From assembly GCA_000725195.1 (NCBI GenBank), contig JAIL01000257.1, forward strand, positions 1 to 64,000: a stretch of 64,000 bases of DNA, in the 5' to 3' direction. A program made the position numbers and the translations under genes. Positions 28,479-37,755 of the stretch are shown here, one piece after another. Position 1 is the stretch's first letter. The number at the start of each line of letters is the position of its first letter. The stretch comes from Snodgrassella alvi SCGC AB-598-O02 (GTDB lineage: Bacteria; Pseudomonadota; Gammaproteobacteria; Burkholderiales; Neisseriaceae). A model generated the notes under the pieces. The model was not told the origin of the DNA, did not search any database, and was given only the letters and a program-made list of their open reading frames with translations.

Positions 28479-29261
28479 TTAATGCTGGTATTGTTGTGCG
28501 GTTTTTTCAGAACGTTTAAACACCAGTTCATGATCACTGGATTCATTAGCCATAAACTGATAGCCACGCTCATTAAATTCATGCAACATTTTGGCTGAAT
28601 CAAGTTTATTTTGGACGATAAAGCGTGTCATTAAACCCATGGCTTCTTTAGCATAGGCATTGACATTCATATACTTGCCCGCTTTTTCATCTAGAAATAC
28701 TGGTTTAATCACACGCGCCTGAAGTTTTTCCTGATCAATAACTTTAAAATAATTATTAAAGGCCAGATCAATAATAGTATCTGTTTCGGTTTTATTGAGG
28801 TAATCAGTCAGAGTTTCATGCCAGAAGTGATAAAGATTGATCCCTTTTGGATTTTCCAGCCGTATATTCATACTCAAACGATAGGGTTGAATTAAATCAA
28901 GTGGTCGTAATATGCCGTATAAGCCAGAAAGAATACAAACTGCTTTTTGCATAAAATTAAGCTCATGTAATGACAACTCACTAACTTTCAGACTGTTATA
29001 AATATTGCCACTATAGGCAAAAATAGCCTGCAAAGCATTTTCCGGTGTAAAAGGCTGGTGCCAGTCATGAAAATGTTTTTGTGTTATCTGTGCCAGATGC
29101 TCACTAATGTGCATAACTTCTTCCAGCTGGTGTAAATCAAGCTGGCGACAGCATTTCACCAATTGTTCGCTTTGTGACAGAAACTGTGGCTGGGTATAGT
29201 CCTGACTAAGACGTGGATTAGCAAAATCCTGACTGGTGGGTGCAGCAATGACGGCTAACAT
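28479..29261 (-). CDS. yaaA: Peroxide stress protein YaaA
   Basis: Cytoplasmic DNA-binding protein of 260 residues (UPF0246) that limits free iron and DNA damage during peroxide stress in E. coli. Conserved segments: LAVIAAPTSQDF at the start, SGLYGILRPLDLIQPYRLSM, NLYHFWHETLTDYL, LAFNNYFKVID and GLMTRFIVQN. AGGAG lies six bases ahead of the ATG. No operon partner is evident; the E. coli protein is under OxyR, but no such site can be read here. Confidence 0.93.
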   Translation of the reverse strand: MLAVIAAPTSQDFANPRLSQDYTQPQFLSQSEQLVKCCRQLDLHQLEEVMHISEHLAQITQKHFHDWHQPFTPENALQAIFAYSGNIYNSLKVSELSLHELNFMQKAVCILSGLYGILRPLDLIQPYRLSMNIRLENPKGINLYHFWHETLTDYLNKTETDTIIDLAFNNYFKVIDQEKLQARVIKPVFLDEKAGKYMNVNAYAKEAMGLMTRFIVQNKLDSAKMLHEFNERGYQFMANESSDHELVFKRSEKTAQQYQH

Positions 29262-29492
29262 ACTGGCTCCTGTAATTTTGTTTATATTTTGTGGCTGTTA
29301 TCACAGCATCAGTTATTCACACCAAGATACTTTACCGCAAAATATTTATTAAATTTAATAATTTAGCCATATTTAGCACAAAAATACAGAATTATTTCAC
29401 TCTAGCCACAGGCATTTATATTTGGTAGATATTTACCAGTTGAGCCTGACAACAAAAATTGTTTCAATGGGAAATTGTACGAAAAACAAACC
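29262..29492. other. First part of the yaaA-DUF2867 spacer
   Basis: The gene-poor interval 29262-29760 is AT-rich. The frame of the small ORF below is open upstream from about 29406 without a start codon. Nothing else was recognised. Confidence 0.3.
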
Positions 29493-29606
29493 ATGATTAT
29501 TGAATACGTAGCCCTGAAACGTAATGCTTGTCGGTGCTATTACCTTTCCAGCGATTGTGCTATTTATCCTCGTCCGGAAAGCCAAAAAGGATGCATTTTT
29601 TTGTAG
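29493..29606 (+). CDS. Possible cysteine-rich small protein (37 residues)
   Basis: ATG to TAG reads MIIEYVALKRNACRCYYLSS followed by DCAIYPRPESQKGCIFL. It has four cysteines, and its base composition is less AT-biased than the flanks. The frame stays open about 85 bases upstream with protein-like codons but no start, so it could also be the tail of a decayed gene. There is no good ribosome-binding site. I recognise no family. Confidence 0.3.
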   Translation: MIIEYVALKRNACRCYYLSSDCAIYPRPESQKGCIFL

Positions 29607-29760
29607 GTCTATATTGATATGTATTTGTAATAAATTATTGAATAGTAAAATAATAAAATAATAAAAAATATCAACAATCTATTTTGATTATGTCTTATGA
29701 TTAATTTTTATAGGTTGTCAGTAGCTAAATTTTTATTTAATGAGTCATTGCATTTATTTT

Positions 29761-30279
29761 TTACACGATATTGGTAAATAGTTTTTTCACAATAATGGGA
29801 TGCAGTCGCGCCACAGGACACATATACAGTTTTCCAAAAAAATTATGATTTTTTACTGATGCAACTAAATACAGCGTATTTTTATCCGTATTGTCTTCCG
29901 CAACAATACGCATACATAGACAAACATCTAAATGGGAATCCTCCACAGTAAGCGTTAATTTATCTGGGCTATTTTCACGTATAGTAAAAAAATGCACTGT
30001 ATCAGGACTACCATCAGCATTTTTTACTTCATTCAATTCAGCAAAACCTTTTATAGTCCTCACCCCAGCCAGTTTTACTATATGATCCCTGAGGGTAAAC
30101 AGTATTTCTAACCATTTAGGCTGCTGACTGGTCATTTTTTTATAGGCATCATATGCAGTAATATTTTTAGGAATTACTGTTTTCTGGCAATCCAGATAAT
30201 CAATTTCTTCTGCAACCAAAACGATATCATCTGGTAATGTGTGCAATATTTCTGTAACCTTGTGCTGCTGAATACTCAT
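29761..30279 (-). CDS. DUF2867-family protein
   Basis: A 172-residue protein of unknown function with the DUF2867 core: YDAYKKMTSQQPKWLEILFTLRDHIVKLAGVRTIKGF, then a beta-rich stretch TVHFFTIRENSPDKLTLTVEDSHLDVCLCM and the C-terminal basic VKNHNFFGKLYMCPVARLHPIIVKKL. Members are predicted small-molecule or lipid-binding folds; no enzymatic role is known to me. AGGAG precedes the ATG at 30279. It stands alone next to the flavodoxin-like gene on the other strand. Confidence 0.85.
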   Translation of the reverse strand: MSIQQHKVTEILHTLPDDIVLVAEEIDYLDCQKTVIPKNITAYDAYKKMTSQQPKWLEILFTLRDHIVKLAGVRTIKGFAELNEVKNADGSPDTVHFFTIRENSPDKLTLTVEDSHLDVCLCMRIVAEDNTDKNTLYLVASVKNHNFFGKLYMCPVARLHPIIVKKLFTNIV

Positions 30280-30689
30280 ATTTTCTCCTGCGCTGTTAGT
30301 AAATTAGTTATATTACTTTCGATCTATAAAATTATTCGCAATCAACAAAGATTTAACTTCCCTATGTCGATAAACAGGATTATCGCCAAAATGGTGAGAA
30401 GACTATACAAGCAAAATATATTACCTTTTGATGAATGGCTGACTGATTCGGCAAATTAATGTCAACACCGATATTTTGCAGCTAAACTAATCAAAATGAA
30501 TGTAAGTATGATTTTATCCTTGCCTACTCTTTCGCCTAATTTTATCATAGTATTATGTTATATAGATAATTTCTGTTTATAAAACAGGCTTTAAGAAGCA
30601 ACCTTTTTATGTTGCAGTAAAATTAGCTTGTCAGCATCTCATCCATTACTTATTATCTGGTTTACCATCTCTGACAGAGGAATAAATAT
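30280..30689. other. Spacer between DUF2867 gene and flavodoxin gene
   Basis: About 410 bases, divergent promoters expected. A plus-strand 72-codon frame (30241-30459), whose last 31 codons (MSINRIIAKMVRRLYKQNIL, then PFDEWLTDSAN) look protein-like, lacks a ribosome-binding site and overlaps DUF2867; I do not call it. Confidence 0.3.
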
Positions 30690-31241
30690 ATGAGTAAACT
30701 AGCAATTGTTGTTTTTTCCGGCTACGGACATACCCTTAAAATTGCCGAAGCTGCAGCGGCTGATACTGATGCGGTATTAGTAGAAATTGATGCAAATGGT
30801 GATCTGGATGAAGATCAGTGGCAACAGCTTAATGAAGCCAAAGGAATTATTTTTGCAGCACCAACCTATATGGGTAATGTTCCTTGGCAATTTAAAAAAT
30901 TTGCCGATGCTACATCATCCATATGGGCACAAAGAGGCTGGCAGAATAAAGTATTTGGTGGTTTTTCGAATAGCTCCAGCATGAATGGTGACAAACAGGT
31001 AACACTCATCTGGATGCAAACTCTGGCTTCGCAGCATGGCGGAATCTGGGTTAGTCTAGGGTTATTACCAGCTAATACCAAAGAGGCAGATCGCAATGAT
31101 GTAAATACATTAGGTGGTTCTGCAGGTGCTTTAGTACAAACTCCGGCAGATGCAAGCGTTAATGAAATTCCGCGTGGCGATATTGAAACAGTAAAAATTT
31201 ATGTGGCGCGAGTAAGTGAAATTATTGATAAATTAAATTGA
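30690..31241 (+). CDS. Flavodoxin-fold NAD(P)H:quinone oxidoreductase (WrbA-like)
   Basis: A 183-residue flavoprotein. The FMN phosphate loop is near the N-terminus (VVFSGYGHTLKIAEA), followed by APTYMGNVPWQFKKFADATSSIW and GGFSNSSSMNGDKQVTLIWMQTLASQHGGIWVSLG, which match the WrbA-like flavodoxin group that reduces quinones in two-electron steps. Length is slightly under WrbA (about 198). AGAGGA lies before the ATG. A hairpin after the stop separates it from terC. The physiological substrate is not known. Confidence 0.85.
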   Translation: MSKLAIVVFSGYGHTLKIAEAAAADTDAVLVEIDANGDLDEDQWQQLNEAKGIIFAAPTYMGNVPWQFKKFADATSSIWAQRGWQNKVFGGFSNSSSMNGDKQVTLIWMQTLASQHGGIWVSLGLLPANTKEADRNDVNTLGGSAGALVQTPADASVNEIPRGDIETVKIYVARVSEIIDKLN

Positions 31242-31263
31242 TTACTCAGTTTACTTGCAGAAC

Positions 31264-31317
31264 AACCCGGTATAACCCATATCTCACTGAACCTATATGA
31301 GTAAAACTACCGGGTTA
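31264..31317. terminator. Probable bidirectional terminator between wrbA-like gene and terC
   Basis: AACCCGGTA (31264-31272) pairs with TACCGGGTT (31309-31317), with an inner CATAT/ATATG pairing. It sits between two convergent genes. T-runs are short, so confidence is moderate. Confidence 0.5.
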
Positions 31318-31349
31318 TTGTATTGAAATCCAGTACCAACTCAGACTGA

Positions 31350-32315
31350 TTACTGTTTATTTTTCCACCATGAGGCTAACATCGCCAGCAATAAGGCCGA
31401 GAAAACAACGACCAATGATGCCCATGACGGGATATGCCACCACTTCACTACCAACATTTTGGCACCGATAAAGCTTAACACAACCGCCAGACCGTATTTC
31501 AGATAAACAAATTTTTCCACCACATTAGCCAATAAAAAATACATGGCTCGCAGTCCTAATACAGCAAAGATATTTGATGTAAACACTATAAACGGATCGG
31601 TAGTAACCGCAAAAACCGCAGGTATACTGTCAACCGCGAAAACCACATCACTTAATTCAATAACTATTAAAGTTAATAACAAAGGAGTGGCTAAACGGTG
31701 ACCATTGTCTATAGTAAAAAATTTTTCCTGATTTAGATGATCACTGACAGGGAAATGATTATGCAGCCATTTTATTAATGGGTTCTCTACCAGCCCTTTG
31801 TGGTTTTCTTTTTCCGGTAGCATAAGCTTAATACCACTGTACAGCAGAAATACTCCAAACAGATATAATACCCAACTAAAACGGCTCACCAGTACGGCAC
31901 CCAGTACCACCATTATGGCGCGCAATACAATTGCCCCCAGTACACCAAAAAGCAGTACCCGATGCTGATATTCCGCCGGTACTTTGAAATAGCTAAAAAT
32001 CAGGACAAAAACAAAAATATTATCTACTGACAGCGATTTTTCCAAAACATAGCCGGTCAGAAAATCCATTACTGAGTCTATAGCTATATCATGACCAGCA
32101 GCGGGATTATGCAGTAGCTCAAAATATAGCCATACAGCAAATCCTAAGGAGACCGATATCCAGACAATGGTCCACAGCAGCGCCTCCCGACTGCTCACCC
32201 GATGCGCGCCTTCTTTTTTTAAGGTAAGCATATCAATCGCAATCATTATAATTACGATGGTAATAAATACCCCGTAAAAGAATGGTGAGCCAACAGAATT
32301 AAACTGTGGTTGCAT
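31350..32315 (-). CDS. TerC/Alx-family membrane protein
   Basis: A 321-residue inner-membrane protein with about nine helices, acidic motifs in the membrane (EKSLSVDNIFVF and ELSDVVFAVDSIPAVFA) and the C-terminal KYGLAVVLSFIGAKMLV of the TerC/Alx family. E. coli Alx exports manganese; others influence metal loading of secreted proteins or tellurite resistance. No yybP-ykoY (manganese) riboswitch is visible in its leader. An AAAAATGATAATCATACAT word just upstream resembles a Fur box. AGGAAAACACT precedes the ATG. Confidence 0.9.
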   Translation of the reverse strand: MQPQFNSVGSPFFYGVFITIVIIMIAIDMLTLKKEGAHRVSSREALLWTIVWISVSLGFAVWLYFELLHNPAAGHDIAIDSVMDFLTGYVLEKSLSVDNIFVFVLIFSYFKVPAEYQHRVLLFGVLGAIVLRAIMVVLGAVLVSRFSWVLYLFGVFLLYSGIKLMLPEKENHKGLVENPLIKWLHNHFPVSDHLNQEKFFTIDNGHRLATPLLLTLIVIELSDVVFAVDSIPAVFAVTTDPFIVFTSNIFAVLGLRAMYFLLANVVEKFVYLKYGLAVVLSFIGAKMLVVKWWHIPSWASLVVVFSALLLAMLASWWKNKQ

Positions 32316-32329
32316 AGTGTTTTCCTGCT

Positions 32330-32348
32330 AAAAATGATAATCATACAT
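32330..32348 (-). promoter_or_regulatory. Fur-like box upstream of terC
   Basis: The word AAAAATGATAATCATACAT has the full TGATAATCAT core and matches 13 of the 19 positions of the classic Fur consensus. It lies 15 bases from the start codon. Metal-dependent control of a manganese or metal exporter would make sense; this is unproven. Confidence 0.3.
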
Positions 32349-32604
32349 AAAATGTGACTGATTAATTTTCATTAATCATCTATTACTCGATTTCGTATGC
32401 ATACAAATGAATATAAGCATATTGATACAAAATATTCTATTTCCTGCCCAGATACATTTGAATGAATTCAAACAATGAAACTAAATTACTAATTCAATGG
32501 CAGTAAACAATTATTGAACTTCTTATAACTACTCCATTATTATAACGAAGTTATGTTACCGCAGCCTGATGATGACATAGAATAAAAGCTCAAGGAGAAA
32601 ATAA

Positions 32605-33579
32605 ATGGTGCGGCTCTCGATTAACCAGCGTTGGCATCAACTCATCAAAACTCATTTGACCTGTCAGTTTATTGATGTAGGGTTACGCAGCTATGGTCAG
32701 GTCATGTTACAGAACAATGCTTTATCTGGACTAATTTTTTTTGCGGGTGTTCTGACTGGTGGCTATGCTGCCGGCAAACCGCAGCTTGGCTTAGCCAGTT
32801 TGGTATCGGTGATTTGTGCCAATCTGACTGCGTATATTTATCGGCTTAATCGTAAGGCATGGCAACAGGGGATATATGGTTTTAATGCCTGTTTAATCGG
32901 TATTGCACTACCTACTTTCTGTGAAAATTCACTGTATCTGTGGAGTTGTATCGTGCTGGCGGCATGTTTATCGGTATTTATTACACAAGCATTCAGCACC
33001 ATATTGCAGCAGTGGTATCTTCCCTGCCTGACCATCCCGTTTATTTTGCTCACCTGGCTATTTTTGCTGGCCACACCCTCTCTATCTGCCCTTAATCTAA
33101 CGGTTTCAAACGAAATAGTACCCTCAGTCAGCCATTTTAGCCCGATATTTATCTTTCCTGACAGCATCCTTGGTATTGCTGAGGTATTTTTATTTAACAG
33201 CATACTGGCTGGTGTATTTTTTCTAATCGGTTTGGCAGTAAATTCAGTAAAAATCACTATTTATGCATTTGTGGCTTCTGCAATAGCAATTGTTATTGCC
33301 CTGCTGTATGGAGCCCAAATCCAAGTCGTTTCTTTAGGACTGTATTCTTTTAATGCCGTACTGACTGCCATTACCCTAGTTACTTTTAGTGGTAAACAGG
33401 ATACCAAAATAGTTATTTACATCCTGCTAGGTATTATACTTACTGTTTTTACGCAGGCCGCATTGGTTACCATACTGAAACCTTATGCTATACCCGTATT
33501 AACACTGCCATTTGTATTAGTGAGCTGGTTATGGTTGTTAACTAATCAGGTTATCAATCATAACCGCGAACAAGAATAA
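32605..33579 (+). CDS. Urea transporter (UT family)
   Basis: A 324-residue inner-membrane channel of the urea transporter family with two homologous halves. Family signatures: LRSYGQVMLQNNALSGLIFFAGVL (first half), IYGFNACLIGIAL, and in the second half ILGIAEVFLFNSILAGVFFLIGL and LGLYSFNAVLTAITL. It should pass urea passively. No urease subunit or accessory gene is in the window. AGGAGAAAATAA precedes the ATG. The first 40 residues are cytosolic and basic. No operon partner. Confidence 0.92.
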   Translation: MVRLSINQRWHQLIKTHLTCQFIDVGLRSYGQVMLQNNALSGLIFFAGVLTGGYAAGKPQLGLASLVSVICANLTAYIYRLNRKAWQQGIYGFNACLIGIALPTFCENSLYLWSCIVLAACLSVFITQAFSTILQQWYLPCLTIPFILLTWLFLLATPSLSALNLTVSNEIVPSVSHFSPIFIFPDSILGIAEVFLFNSILAGVFFLIGLAVNSVKITIYAFVASAIAIVIALLYGAQIQVVSLGLYSFNAVLTAITLVTFSGKQDTKIVIYILLGIILTVFTQAALVTILKPYAIPVLTLPFVLVSWLWLLTNQVINHNREQE

Positions 33580-33952
33580 TGTTCATATATTAAATTAGAT
33601 GCAGCAGAGCATAGTCATTGGTCAATGATGGCTTTTATTTCTTTGATAATTCGTATTTATAAAGTGGCATATTCGCTGAGTATTTCATAATCATATTTCC
33701 TATAAGAAATTTCAATATCTAACAAATCGATATCTTTTTTGTTTTTATTTTTCTCTAAAGAAAAAATTCATCAGTTGCTAATGATAATTTATCGATAAAC
33801 TTAATATTTATATAGAATCTTTTGCTGGCTAATTAATCTAACTACAATTTAATTTTTCTGCTAGGAATAATCGTTGTTCACTATTTCAGATCAAATAAAA
33901 AAAGACTGCTGTTAAAGCAGTCTTTTTTAAGGCTTGATATTGCAAACGAATA
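33580..33952. other. Spacer between urea transporter and rpmE
   Basis: About 370 AT-rich bases without an ORF. It contains the rpmE terminator near its end. Confidence 0.5.
33898..33928 (-). terminator. Terminator of rpmE
   Basis: AAAAAAGACTGCT and AGCAGTCTTTTTT form a perfect 13-bp stem with a 5-base loop; the T-run is on the minus strand side, 25 bases after the rpmE stop. Confidence 0.85.
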
Positions 33953-34168
33953 TTAACGTTTGAACATATTGCCATATTTCTGATTGAATTTATCCACACG
34001 ACCGGTAGAGTCAACAATTTTCTGTTTACCTGTGTAGAAAGGGTGACATGCAGAGCATACTTCGATATTGAAAGTATCTTTTTCCATTGCTGATTTGGTT
34101 ACAAAGGAATTACCGCAAGAGCAGGTCACAGTAATGTCATGGTAATTAGGTTGAATGCTGTTATTCAT
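33953..34168 (-). CDS. rpmE: Ribosomal protein L31 (zinc form)
   Basis: A 71-residue 50S subunit protein. The Cys motifs CSCGNSF and EVCSACHPF mark the zinc-containing C+ type, which can be swapped for a Cys-free paralogue when zinc is short; no such paralogue is in this window. AGGAAGATAAG precedes the ATG. The stop is followed by a strong terminator. Confidence 0.97.
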   Translation of the reverse strand: MNNSIQPNYHDITVTCSCGNSFVTKSAMEKDTFNIEVCSACHPFYTGKQKIVDSTGRVDKFNQKYGNMFKR

Positions 34169-34350
34169 CTTATCTTCCTCGGTTGGCGGGCACAGGGGTT
34201 GTGCCTGTACCTCTTAAAACGGATATTTTTAATCGGATAATTATACACATTATGTTTGATTTTTCAAGTCTTCCAGCCACTATTGTGCTTTTTAATTAAA
34301 AAATTGCATGCAATATTGTGCTGACAACGCTGATCAATCAGCATAGATGT

Positions 34351-35001
34351 TTAATTTCCAGCCCGTGCATGGCTGATTTTTCTGAGCAACTGTTGTGTTG
34401 CCTGTCCAACATCAGGCTGTCCACAAATAGCCGAAATTACCGCCACACCTTCTACTCCAGTGTGCAGCACAGACTCAACATTACCGCCATTAATACCACC
34501 AATAGCAACAGCCGGACGGTGCTTGGTGCAAACAAGCTGTTGCAACTGTTGCACACCTAACACAGGTGCCGCATCACCTTTAGATGAAGTGGGAAAGATC
34601 GGGCCTATTCCCAGATAATCAATCTGTGACCATGGTACTGCCTGCATTTGTGCCTGATTAGAAACTGATAATCCTACTATTTTTTCAGAGCCAATTAACT
34701 GACGGACTACCTCGACAGGTAAATCACTTTGACCAACGTGCACACCGTCGGCCTGTACAGCCATGGCTATGTCGACTTGATCATTGATCAGTAAAGGTAC
34801 AGGAGTAGTAGACAATACTTTTTTTAATGCCAGTGCGGCGTTATACCAATCTTTGCGATCGAATGGCTGTTCAGATCTTAACTGAACAGTGGTCACACCA
34901 TTAGCAACAGCAATTCTGGTCGTTTCTACCAGTCCAGCAATGCCACCACACAAAACCGGATCTAAAACCAGATATAAGGTTAAATCAAACTTTTTTTGCA
35001 T
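34351..35001 (-). CDS. thiE: Thiamine-phosphate synthase
   Basis: Joins hydroxymethylpyrimidine diphosphate and hydroxyethylthiazole phosphate to thiamine phosphate (216 residues, TIM-barrel). Motifs: TTVQLRSEQ, LLINDQVDIAMAVQADGVHVGQSDLP, GLSVSN, YLGIGPIFPTSSKGDA, VAIGGINGGNV and GVEGVAVISAI. The frame is open 21 codons upstream, but the ATG at 35001 sits one base after the thiM stop with AAGGTGA ahead of it, so thiM-thiE form an operon. It is under the TPP riboswitch. The pathway here appears to be thiazole salvage; thiC/thiG are not in view. Confidence 0.95.
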   Translation of the reverse strand: MQKKFDLTLYLVLDPVLCGGIAGLVETTRIAVANGVTTVQLRSEQPFDRKDWYNAALALKKVLSTTPVPLLINDQVDIAMAVQADGVHVGQSDLPVEVVRQLIGSEKIVGLSVSNQAQMQAVPWSQIDYLGIGPIFPTSSKGDAAPVLGVQQLQQLVCTKHRPAVAIGGINGGNVESVLHTGVEGVAVISAICGQPDVGQATQQLLRKISHARAGN

Positions 35002-35002
35002 A

Positions 35003-35800
35003 TTATTCACCTTGGGAAACATTTGCAGGCAGCAGTGATAACTGATCCAAAAGCGATACGGCAAATGTACCTAAACCAAATTGTTTATTTGCCAATTCGG
35101 CGGCTTTTTTCATCATATAACAGGCGGTAGCAGTCGCTAGTAATTTATCTTCAGCGCCAGCAATCAAAGCAGCAACCATGGCTGATAATGAACAGCCGGT
35201 TCCGGTTACTCTGGTTAAGGCTACATCACCACCTTTGATGGCATAAATCGTCTTACCATCAGTAATATAGTCAGTTTCGCCTGTAACCGCCACAATAGTC
35301 TGATATTGTTCTGCCAGTCTGAGGGCCGAATCCAAAGCAGCTTCTGTTGAATCCTGACTATCAGTTCCTTTGGCGCTAGATTGCTCGCCTGCTAGCGTTA
35401 ATATTTCCGCAGCGTTTGCACGGATAACATCTGGACGAAAAGCCAGTAATTCATGTGCTATGCGGGTTCGAAATGGGAGTACTGTTCCTACTGCCACCGG
35501 ATCCAGTACCCATGGTACATTAGATTCTCTGGCTTGTTGTGCTGCTAGTAGCATGCTTTCAGAGGTAGCCTGATAAACCGTCCCGATATTGATGAGCAGG
35601 CTATTGGCAACAGTGACAAAGGATTGTACTTCTTCGCGTGCAATTACCATGGCCGGACTTGCACCAATAGCCAGTAATATATTAGCAGTAAAATTTTGCA
35701 CTACTTGATTAGTGATGCAGTGAATTAATGGTTTTTGTGAACGCACCCTTGTCATAAAAGGCGTGGCCTGAGCAGCCTGAAAAACTATGGCAGAAGACAT
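35003..35800 (-). CDS. thiM: Hydroxyethylthiazole kinase
   Basis: Phosphorylates 4-methyl-5-(2-hydroxyethyl)thiazole, feeding ThiE (265 residues, ribokinase-like). Motifs: PLIHCITNQVVQNFTANILLAIGASPAM, VPWVLDPVAVGTVLPFR, RANAAEI, VAVTGETDYITDG, and the ATP/substrate loop VTGTGCSLSAM with the catalytic cysteine. AAAGGA precedes the ATG. It is the first gene after a clear TPP riboswitch and runs into thiE. Confidence 0.96.
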   Translation of the reverse strand: MSSAIVFQAAQATPFMTRVRSQKPLIHCITNQVVQNFTANILLAIGASPAMVIAREEVQSFVTVANSLLINIGTVYQATSESMLLAAQQARESNVPWVLDPVAVGTVLPFRTRIAHELLAFRPDVIRANAAEILTLAGEQSSAKGTDSQDSTEAALDSALRLAEQYQTIVAVTGETDYITDGKTIYAIKGGDVALTRVTGTGCSLSAMVAALIAGAEDKLLATATACYMMKKAAELANKQFGLGTFAVSLLDQLSLLPANVSQGE

Positions 35801-35855
35801 ATTCTTTCCTTTAAATTAAAAAAGCAGAGAAGAATATGTCTAGAAATACGACTTA

Positions 35856-35934
35856 GACTTCCCTACGCTGGCATTATCCAGATCAGGTTTTACGGGTAAT
35901 ATCTCAGTCACCTATAGGTGACACCCCGAGTCAT
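35856..35934 (-). promoter_or_regulatory. TPP riboswitch (THI element) of thiM-thiE
   Basis: On the minus strand the consensus is nearly complete: CGGGGTGTC, then GGTGACTGAGAT, ACCCGT, ACCTGATCTGGATAATGCCA and GCGTAGGGA. Helices P1 (GACTC with the 3' AAGTC) to P5 can be drawn. It ends about 55 bases before thiM. Thiamine pyrophosphate should switch off the operon. Confidence 0.95.
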
Positions 35935-36026
35935 ATAAAAAACTTATTATGCAGATTCCGGTATGAAGGCTCAATAGCAATCTTTAGTTTTTACGCAAAA
36001 TAGCCAGCTGGTTTGACAGAACAGTA

Positions 36027-37436
36027 TCAGCCACGTCTCCAGCTGGTTCCATTCGCACCATCTTCCAGCACAATGCCGGCAGCAGCCAATTCGTCACGAA
36101 TACGATCAGATTCCGCCCAGTTTTTTTCTGCGCGAGCTTGCTGACGTTGTACGATCAGCGCGTCAATGGCTTCATTACTCAGTCCATTATTTTGCTCTTC
36201 TGTACTACCCTGTAAAAACGCCGCGGGAGCTCGTTGTAGCAGCCCCATCAATCCAGCCAGCCCTTTTAAACAACCGGCTAAATAAGCATCATGAGTTTTG
36301 TTGACTTCATTAGCCAGTTCAAATAACACCGCTACCGCTTCTGCTGTACCAAAATCATCGTTCATCACTTCATAAAAGCGACGGGTGTAATCATTCAGCT
36401 GCGACTCAACAACAACATGCACCGGCGGAGTATTTTTCAAAGCGGTATATAAACGTGTTAATGCGCCTTTCGCATCATCAAGATGAGCATCTGAGTAATT
36501 GAGCGGACTGCGATAATGTGCGCGCAGAATAAAAAAACGTACTACTTCAGCATCGTATTTTTGCAACACTTCGCGGATAGTGAAGAAATTTCCTAGTGAT
36601 TTTGACATTTTTTCATTATCAACACGAATAAAACCATTATGTAACCAATAGTTAACATGACTGACAAAATGATTATCTGCCTCACAACAGCTGTTTTTTT
36701 CAGCACCACAACTCTGGGCAATTTCATTTTCATGATGAGGAAACTGCAAATCAGCGCCACCGCCATGAATATCAAAATGATTACCCAGTAAAGCTTTACT
36801 CATGGCCGAACATTCAATATGCCAACCGGGGCGACCACGTCCCCAAGGGCTATCCCATGCTGGTTCCTCAGGTTTGGCCGCTTTCCATAAGACAAAATCT
36901 AGCGGATCTTTTTTATGAGTATCCACTTCGACTCGCTCCCCTGCACGCAAATCATCCAGACTTTTGCCACTAAGTTGTCCATAGCTTGGAAACTCGCGTA
37001 CTGAATAATAAACATCACCATTGGCGGCTACATAAGCTTTACCATTGGCAATTATCTCTTCAATCATCGCAATCATTTGCGCAATATAATGCGTAGCGCG
37101 TGGTTCGTGATCTGGCGGTAATACGCCTAGAGCCGCTGCATCTTCATGCATAGCCTGAATAAAGTAATCAGTCAGCTCAGTAATACTGATTTTACGCTCA
37201 TTAGCACGGGCAATAATCTTATCATCAATGTCAGTAATATTACGCACATACTCCAGAGAATATCCTAACTCTCGCAGCCATCTTGCTATAAGATCAAATA
37301 CTACCATTACCCGTGCATGACCAAGATGACAGTAATCATAAACAGTCATACCACACACATACATTCGTACCTGTGGTGGATTAATTGGTGTAAATTCTTG
37401 CTTGGTTTTAGTTAATGTATTATATAAGCTGAGCAT
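36027..37436 (-). CDS. cysS: Cysteinyl-tRNA synthetase
   Basis: Class I synthetase for tRNA-Cys, 469 residues. The HIGH-type motif HLGH lies in [21 protein letters not shown]; zinc-binding residues include Cys28 ([12 protein letters not shown]), the cysteine in WHIECSAMS and the HHENE(I) histidine segment; KMSKS lies in [14 protein letters not shown]. The C-terminal DALD-like domain and [15 protein letters not shown] tail are typical. AGGAAT precedes the ATG. It ends 91 bases before the riboswitch of thiM and is transcribed separately. Confidence 0.98.
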   Translation of the reverse strand: MLSLYNTLTKTKQEFTPINPPQVRMYVCGMTVYDYCHLGHARVMVVFDLIARWLRELGYSLEYVRNITDIDDKIIARANERKISITELTDYFIQAMHEDAAALGVLPPDHEPRATHYIAQMIAMIEEIIANGKAYVAANGDVYYSVREFPSYGQLSGKSLDDLRAGERVEVDTHKKDPLDFVLWKAAKPEEPAWDSPWGRGRPGWHIECSAMSKALLGNHFDIHGGGADLQFPHHENEIAQSCGAEKNSCCEADNHFVSHVNYWLHNGFIRVDNEKMSKSLGNFFTIREVLQKYDAEVVRFFILRAHYRSPLNYSDAHLDDAKGALTRLYTALKNTPPVHVVVESQLNDYTRRFYEVMNDDFGTAEAVAVLFELANEVNKTHDAYLAGCLKGLAGLMGLLQRAPAAFLQGSTEEQNNGLSNEAIDALIVQRQQARAEKNWAESDRIRDELAAAGIVLEDGANGTSWRRG

Positions 37437-37755
37437 ATAGATTCCTGGATGGACAAGAGTAGTATCCCTTCAACGAGGGTAATAAAATTTAGTGGGGGTT
37501 TAATTACCTTTTTTCAAGCAATTTACGCCTGGACTCCACATTTTTGGCTCTAAATTGTAATATAGGCTGATTAAATTGTCGCGATCTACTGTTTTATTTA
37601 TATTTATTTAATCCTTTAAAACCGAAAATAAATAAATTTCACCAACAATCAATAGCCTCTGTCTCATTTTACATAACTTGCATTTTGCAACCAGATAGCC
37701 TAAAACTATATATGTAACCCTATAAACAAATGATTCAAAATAGAAAGGAGTCATC
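37437..37755. other. Divergent spacer between cysS and an OmpA-like lipoprotein gene
   Basis: About 320 AT-rich bases. No ORF is supported. Promoters for both divergent genes should lie here; a TAATAT near 37557 is a possible -10 element for the plus strand. Confidence 0.35.

Noticed and set aside
32316..32604. yybP-ykoY manganese riboswitch before the terC/alx-like gene.
   Set aside because: The conserved core could not be found on the minus strand.
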